Shown here piece after piece: positions 6,180 through 8,093 of a DNA stretch of 8,093 nt (positions within the stretch are counted from its first letter, which is position 1; each line of letters starts with the position of its first letter). The stretch covers positions 1 through 8,093 of the forward strand of contig JAKBCJ010000200.1 in assembly GCA_021807975.1 (NCBI GenBank), read 5' to 3'. The position numbers and the translations under genes were made by a program. The DNA is from Pseudomonadota bacterium (GTDB taxonomy: Bacteria; Pseudomonadota; Alphaproteobacteria; Acetobacterales; Acetobacteraceae). The notes under the pieces are model-generated. The model saw only the letters and a program-made list of their open reading frames with translations, did not search any database and was not told the origin of the DNA.

Positions 6180-7265
6180 TTGGAACTCGGGTATTTCACG
6201 ATGCCGTCGCACCCGCCTGAGCGGGGCCTTAAAGCCGGTCAGGACTGGGATCTGCAGACCCTCCGCTGGCTGGATGAACTTGGTTACACCGAAGCCTGGA
6301 TTGGCGAACACCATACCGCGCCATGGGAACCGAACCCGGCGCCGGACCTGCTGGTGGCCCAGGCCTTGATGCAGACAAAGCGCATCCGTATCGGGCCGGG
6401 CGGCTTTCTGCTGCCGTACCATCATCCGGCGGAACTGGCGAACCGGGTCGCGATGCTGGATCATTTGTCCGAAGGACGCCTGATGTTCGGCGTTGCCGCG
6501 TCAGGGCTGCCGAGCGACTGGGCGATGTTCAATGTCGATGGCATGTCGGGCACCAACCGGGACATGACGCGGGAAGCGTTGGACATCATCCTGCGGATGT
6601 GGGGCGATGAGCCGGCGTTCCACCACGAAGGCAAATACTGGACGGTGAACAAGCCCGAGTTGATGTTCGGCTTCTTGAAACCGCACATCAAACCGCTGCA
6701 ACGACCGCATCCGCCGATCGGCGTCGCCGGTCTTTCGAAAAACTCCGACACACTGAAGATGGCGGGCGAGCATGGCTTCCTGCCGCTCAGCCTGAACCTG
6801 AACCCCGCGTATGTCGGCACGCACTGGGCCGCGGTGGAAGAAGGCGCCAAACGCACCGGCCGCACGCCCCACCGGCGCGACTGGCGCATGGTGCGGGAAG
6901 TCTTCGTCGCCGAAACCGATGAAGAAGCGATGCGCCTGTCGGTCGGCGGCATGATGGGTCGCATGATGCGCGAATATTTCTTGCCGTTACTTGGTCAGTT
7001 CGGATTCCTTGAATATCTGAAGCACGATCCCTCTGTTCCGGATTCCGATGTAACGCCGGAGTATTGTGCCCAGCACAACTGGCTGATCGGCTCGCCCGCC
7101 ACGGTGGCCGAGAAGCTGGAGCGAGTTTACAATGAGGTCGGCGGCTTCGGGAACCTGCTGGTATTTGGCTTCGACTATGCCGACAACCCCGAAGCCTGGC
7201 ACAACTCCCTGCGACTGCTGAAACAAGAGGTGGCGCCACGGATCAAGCACCTGACGCCGGCGTAA
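6180..7265 (+). CDS. Luciferase-like (LLM class) flavin-dependent monooxygenase, LimB-like
   Basis: This 361-residue protein belongs to the bacterial luciferase-like superfamily (PF00296), TIM-barrel enzymes that use reduced FMN or F420 and oxygen. Visible landmarks: the first barrel strand MELGYFTMPSHPP, AWIGEHHTAP (39-48), IRIGPGGFLLPYHHP (69-83), the signature region LANRVAMLDHLSEGRLMFGV (86-105), GLPSDWAMF (109-117) and the C-terminal GSPATVAEKLERV (304-316). The overall pattern recalls limonene-monooxygenase-like group members more than RutA. The start is TTG at 6180, chosen because AGGAGG (6168-6173) sits 6 bases upstream; the next in-frame ATG (6201) has no such site and would trim the first barrel strand. 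It lies 153 bases after the ATPase gene, so it may have its own promoter. The substrate is unknown. Context suggests oxidation of an N-containing compound upstream of the hydrolase, but this is inference. A flavin reductase is not in the window. Confidence 0.85.
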   Translation: MELGYFTMPSHPPERGLKAGQDWDLQTLRWLDELGYTEAWIGEHHTAPWEPNPAPDLLVAQALMQTKRIRIGPGGFLLPYHHPAELANRVAMLDHLSEGRLMFGVAASGLPSDWAMFNVDGMSGTNRDMTREALDIILRMWGDEPAFHHEGKYWTVNKPELMFGFLKPHIKPLQRPHPPIGVAGLSKNSDTLKMAGEHGFLPLSLNLNPAYVGTHWAAVEEGAKRTGRTPHRRDWRMVREVFVAETDEEAMRLSVGGMMGRMMREYFLPLLGQFGFLEYLKHDPSVPDSDVTPEYCAQHNWLIGSPATVAEKLERVYNEVGGFGNLLVFGFDYADNPEAWHNSLRLLKQEVAPRIKHLTPA

Positions 7266-7330
7266 TCGGCTCTTGATTCGGAACGCTCAAAAGCCTATTT
7301 AGCTTATGCGCTTGGAACGCTGGTTTTGGA

Positions 7331-7424
7331 ACCGTACGGTCCTTTGCCTAACGAGTGCCCCAGTCCGCGCAAGCGGGCACCTGCGGATCGCGGGCTAAAT
7401 TGGGTCTCATTCTCGCTTCGGCGA
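7331..7424 (+). other. Structured non-coding stretch after the monooxygenase
   Basis: Several inverted repeats follow one another: the palindrome ACCGTACGGT (7331-7340), GTGCCC/GGGCAC (7355-7360 with 7375-7380) enclosing CCGC-GCAA-GCGG (7365-7376), and a UUCG-capped TCGC/GCGA hairpin (7413-7424). I see no reading frame or tRNA signature. It may be a long 3' untranslated region or a small RNA ending at the following terminator. Confidence 0.3.
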
Positions 7425-7432
7425 TAGCAACA

Positions 7433-7467
7433 GGGGCTGGACCGTCAGGTCCGGCCCCTTTCTATTT
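7433..7467 (+). terminator. Strong intrinsic terminator
   Basis: An 11-bp stem (7433-7443 with 7448-7458, one T-G wobble) closes on the tetraloop GTCA and is followed by TTTCTATTT. It ends rightward transcription about 170 bases after the monooxygenase stop. The T-rich tail overlaps the stop codon of the converging leftward gene. On the minus strand no T-run follows the stem, so leftward termination is doubtful. Confidence 0.85.
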
Positions 7468-8022
7468 GTGGTCGTGTCCCGGTAGTCCATAAAGTCTTCC
7501 CAGCCGACGACTCTGCTCCACGATGAAGCGGAAGGTCTCGGGGGAGCCACCCTTGGGCGGGGCGCCGGCCAGATAGGCGCTTTCGATGCCGACGACCGTC
7601 GCACCCCCGGGCGGTCCCGGCATGACCTTCAGCCATACCGCCCACGGCAACGAAATCCCTGGCACCCGCTCGGTGTACAACCATTGATACCCGGGTACTG
7701 GCGCCAGACGCGCAGTGTCGAAAGACCGCGCGAGGGCCGGCAGGCGTAAACTCAGGAACCACCGGACGGGGCAGAAATAGCGGTCTTCCTCCGGACGGGT
7801 TTGGTCTTGAATACGGGATCCCAGATCGCGTTTACCAGGCTTGTCGGTGCAACAGTGGTAACTGAACCAGAACCGCAAGGGGATGGTGCCGCCCTTCGGC
7901 GCGATCATGATCCGCTCGATCGGCTTCATATACGCCAGATCATAGTCCGCACCAGCGTAGCGGGGCTTCTGCTGCCAGAACCCCAACTCACTTCGACCTT
8001 GTTCCAGACTCGCCATACGCAT
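7462..8022 (-). CDS. Hypothetical protein, 186 residues, not recognised
   Basis: This leftward open frame has GC-rich third positions and a protein-like composition, unlike the overlapping frames, so I judge it a real gene. I do not recognise the family. It is basic and rich in Pro, Trp and Tyr, with no signal peptide or membrane segment. Notable stretches are MKPIERIMIAPKGG (32-45), LRFWFSYHCCTDK (49-61, with paired Cys), RYFCPVRWFLSLRLPALARS, LPWAVWLKV and VVGIESAYLAG. Its layout of aromatic strands suggests a small alpha/beta or beta-rich domain. A stop codon lies directly before the ATG at 8022, so the gene cannot begin further upstream. No ribosome-binding site precedes that ATG; the third codon (8016) or Met32 are alternative starts. 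It converges on the monooxygenase and shares no evident link with the import operon. Confidence 0.55.
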   Translation of the reverse strand: MRMASLEQGRSELGFWQQKPRYAGADYDLAYMKPIERIMIAPKGGTIPLRFWFSYHCCTDKPGKRDLGSRIQDQTRPEEDRYFCPVRWFLSLRLPALARSFDTARLAPVPGYQWLYTERVPGISLPWAVWLKVMPGPPGGATVVGIESAYLAGAPPKGGSPETFRFIVEQSRRLGRLYGLPGHDHK

Positions 8023-8093
8023 TCATAAGCCGGCAAAGGTTAATAAATCGGAAACCCCGTACTACCCGGGCAGTCAAACAACCGCCAGTGTTT

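Noticed and set aside
3835..7265. A true Rut (pyrimidine) pathway
   Set aside because: The hydrolase carries BiuH-type segments rather than RutB ones, the oxygenase does not look like RutA, and no RutC, RutD or RutG homologue is present.
7445..7762. Alternative minus-strand frame overlapping the hypothetical gene
   Set aside because: It is shorter, runs into the terminator hairpin and has a less protein-like composition than the frame at 7462-8022.
8040..8093. Possible C-terminal end of another leftward gene at the right edge
   Set aside because: Only 17 open codons before a TAA are visible, too few to support a call.

Overview
The window reads as an alphaproteobacterial chromosome or large plasmid. 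GC is high, reading frames are strongly GC3-biased, genes overlap by 4 bases, and one gene starts at TTG behind a textbook Shine-Dalgarno. Rhodospirillales or Rhizobiales is a guess from protein flavour, not a placement. Its core looks like a nitrogen-scavenging island built around a biuret hydrolase-like enzyme carried inside a nucleobase/nucleoside-type (BMP family) ABC importer operon.

Layout: (1) 1-186, minus strand: the N-terminus of a secreted protein resembling Tsx-like outer-membrane channel proteins, cut by the window edge. (2) 187-675: a 489-base divergent control region with two sigma-54 (-24/-12) promoters facing outward. The left one (273-289, minus) is a full consensus match and the right one (569-584, plus) is near-consensus. 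Between and beside them lie a GGTC-A-GACC palindrome, CGGTCA repeats, and a perfect 8-bp hairpin at the predicted 5' end of the rightward transcript. (3) 676-6026, plus strand: five tightly packed genes encoding a Tat-exported BMP substrate-binding protein, two BPD_transp_2 permeases, a biuret hydrolase-like cysteine hydrolase, and a double-domain ATPase. Junctions are 4-base overlaps, except 2 bases before the hydrolase. (4) 6027-6179: a 153-base gap with hairpins and a partial sigma-54-like element, then a luciferase-like flavin monooxygenase with a TTG start (6180-7265). (5) 7266-7461: a structured gap ending in a strong intrinsic terminator (7433-7467). (6) 7462-8022, minus strand: a 186-residue protein I do not recognise, convergent with the monooxygenase.

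Proposed logic (inference): under nitrogen limitation RpoN and an enhancer-binding protein switch on both divergent units. The outer-membrane channel admits a small nitrogen-rich compound, the BMP protein captures it, and the ABC complex imports it. The cysteine hydrolase releases ammonia from biuret or a close ureido relative. The monooxygenase may act upstream on a ring or N-alkyl compound. No allophanate hydrolase, cyanuric acid hydrolase or regulator gene lies inside the window, so the pathway is incomplete here.
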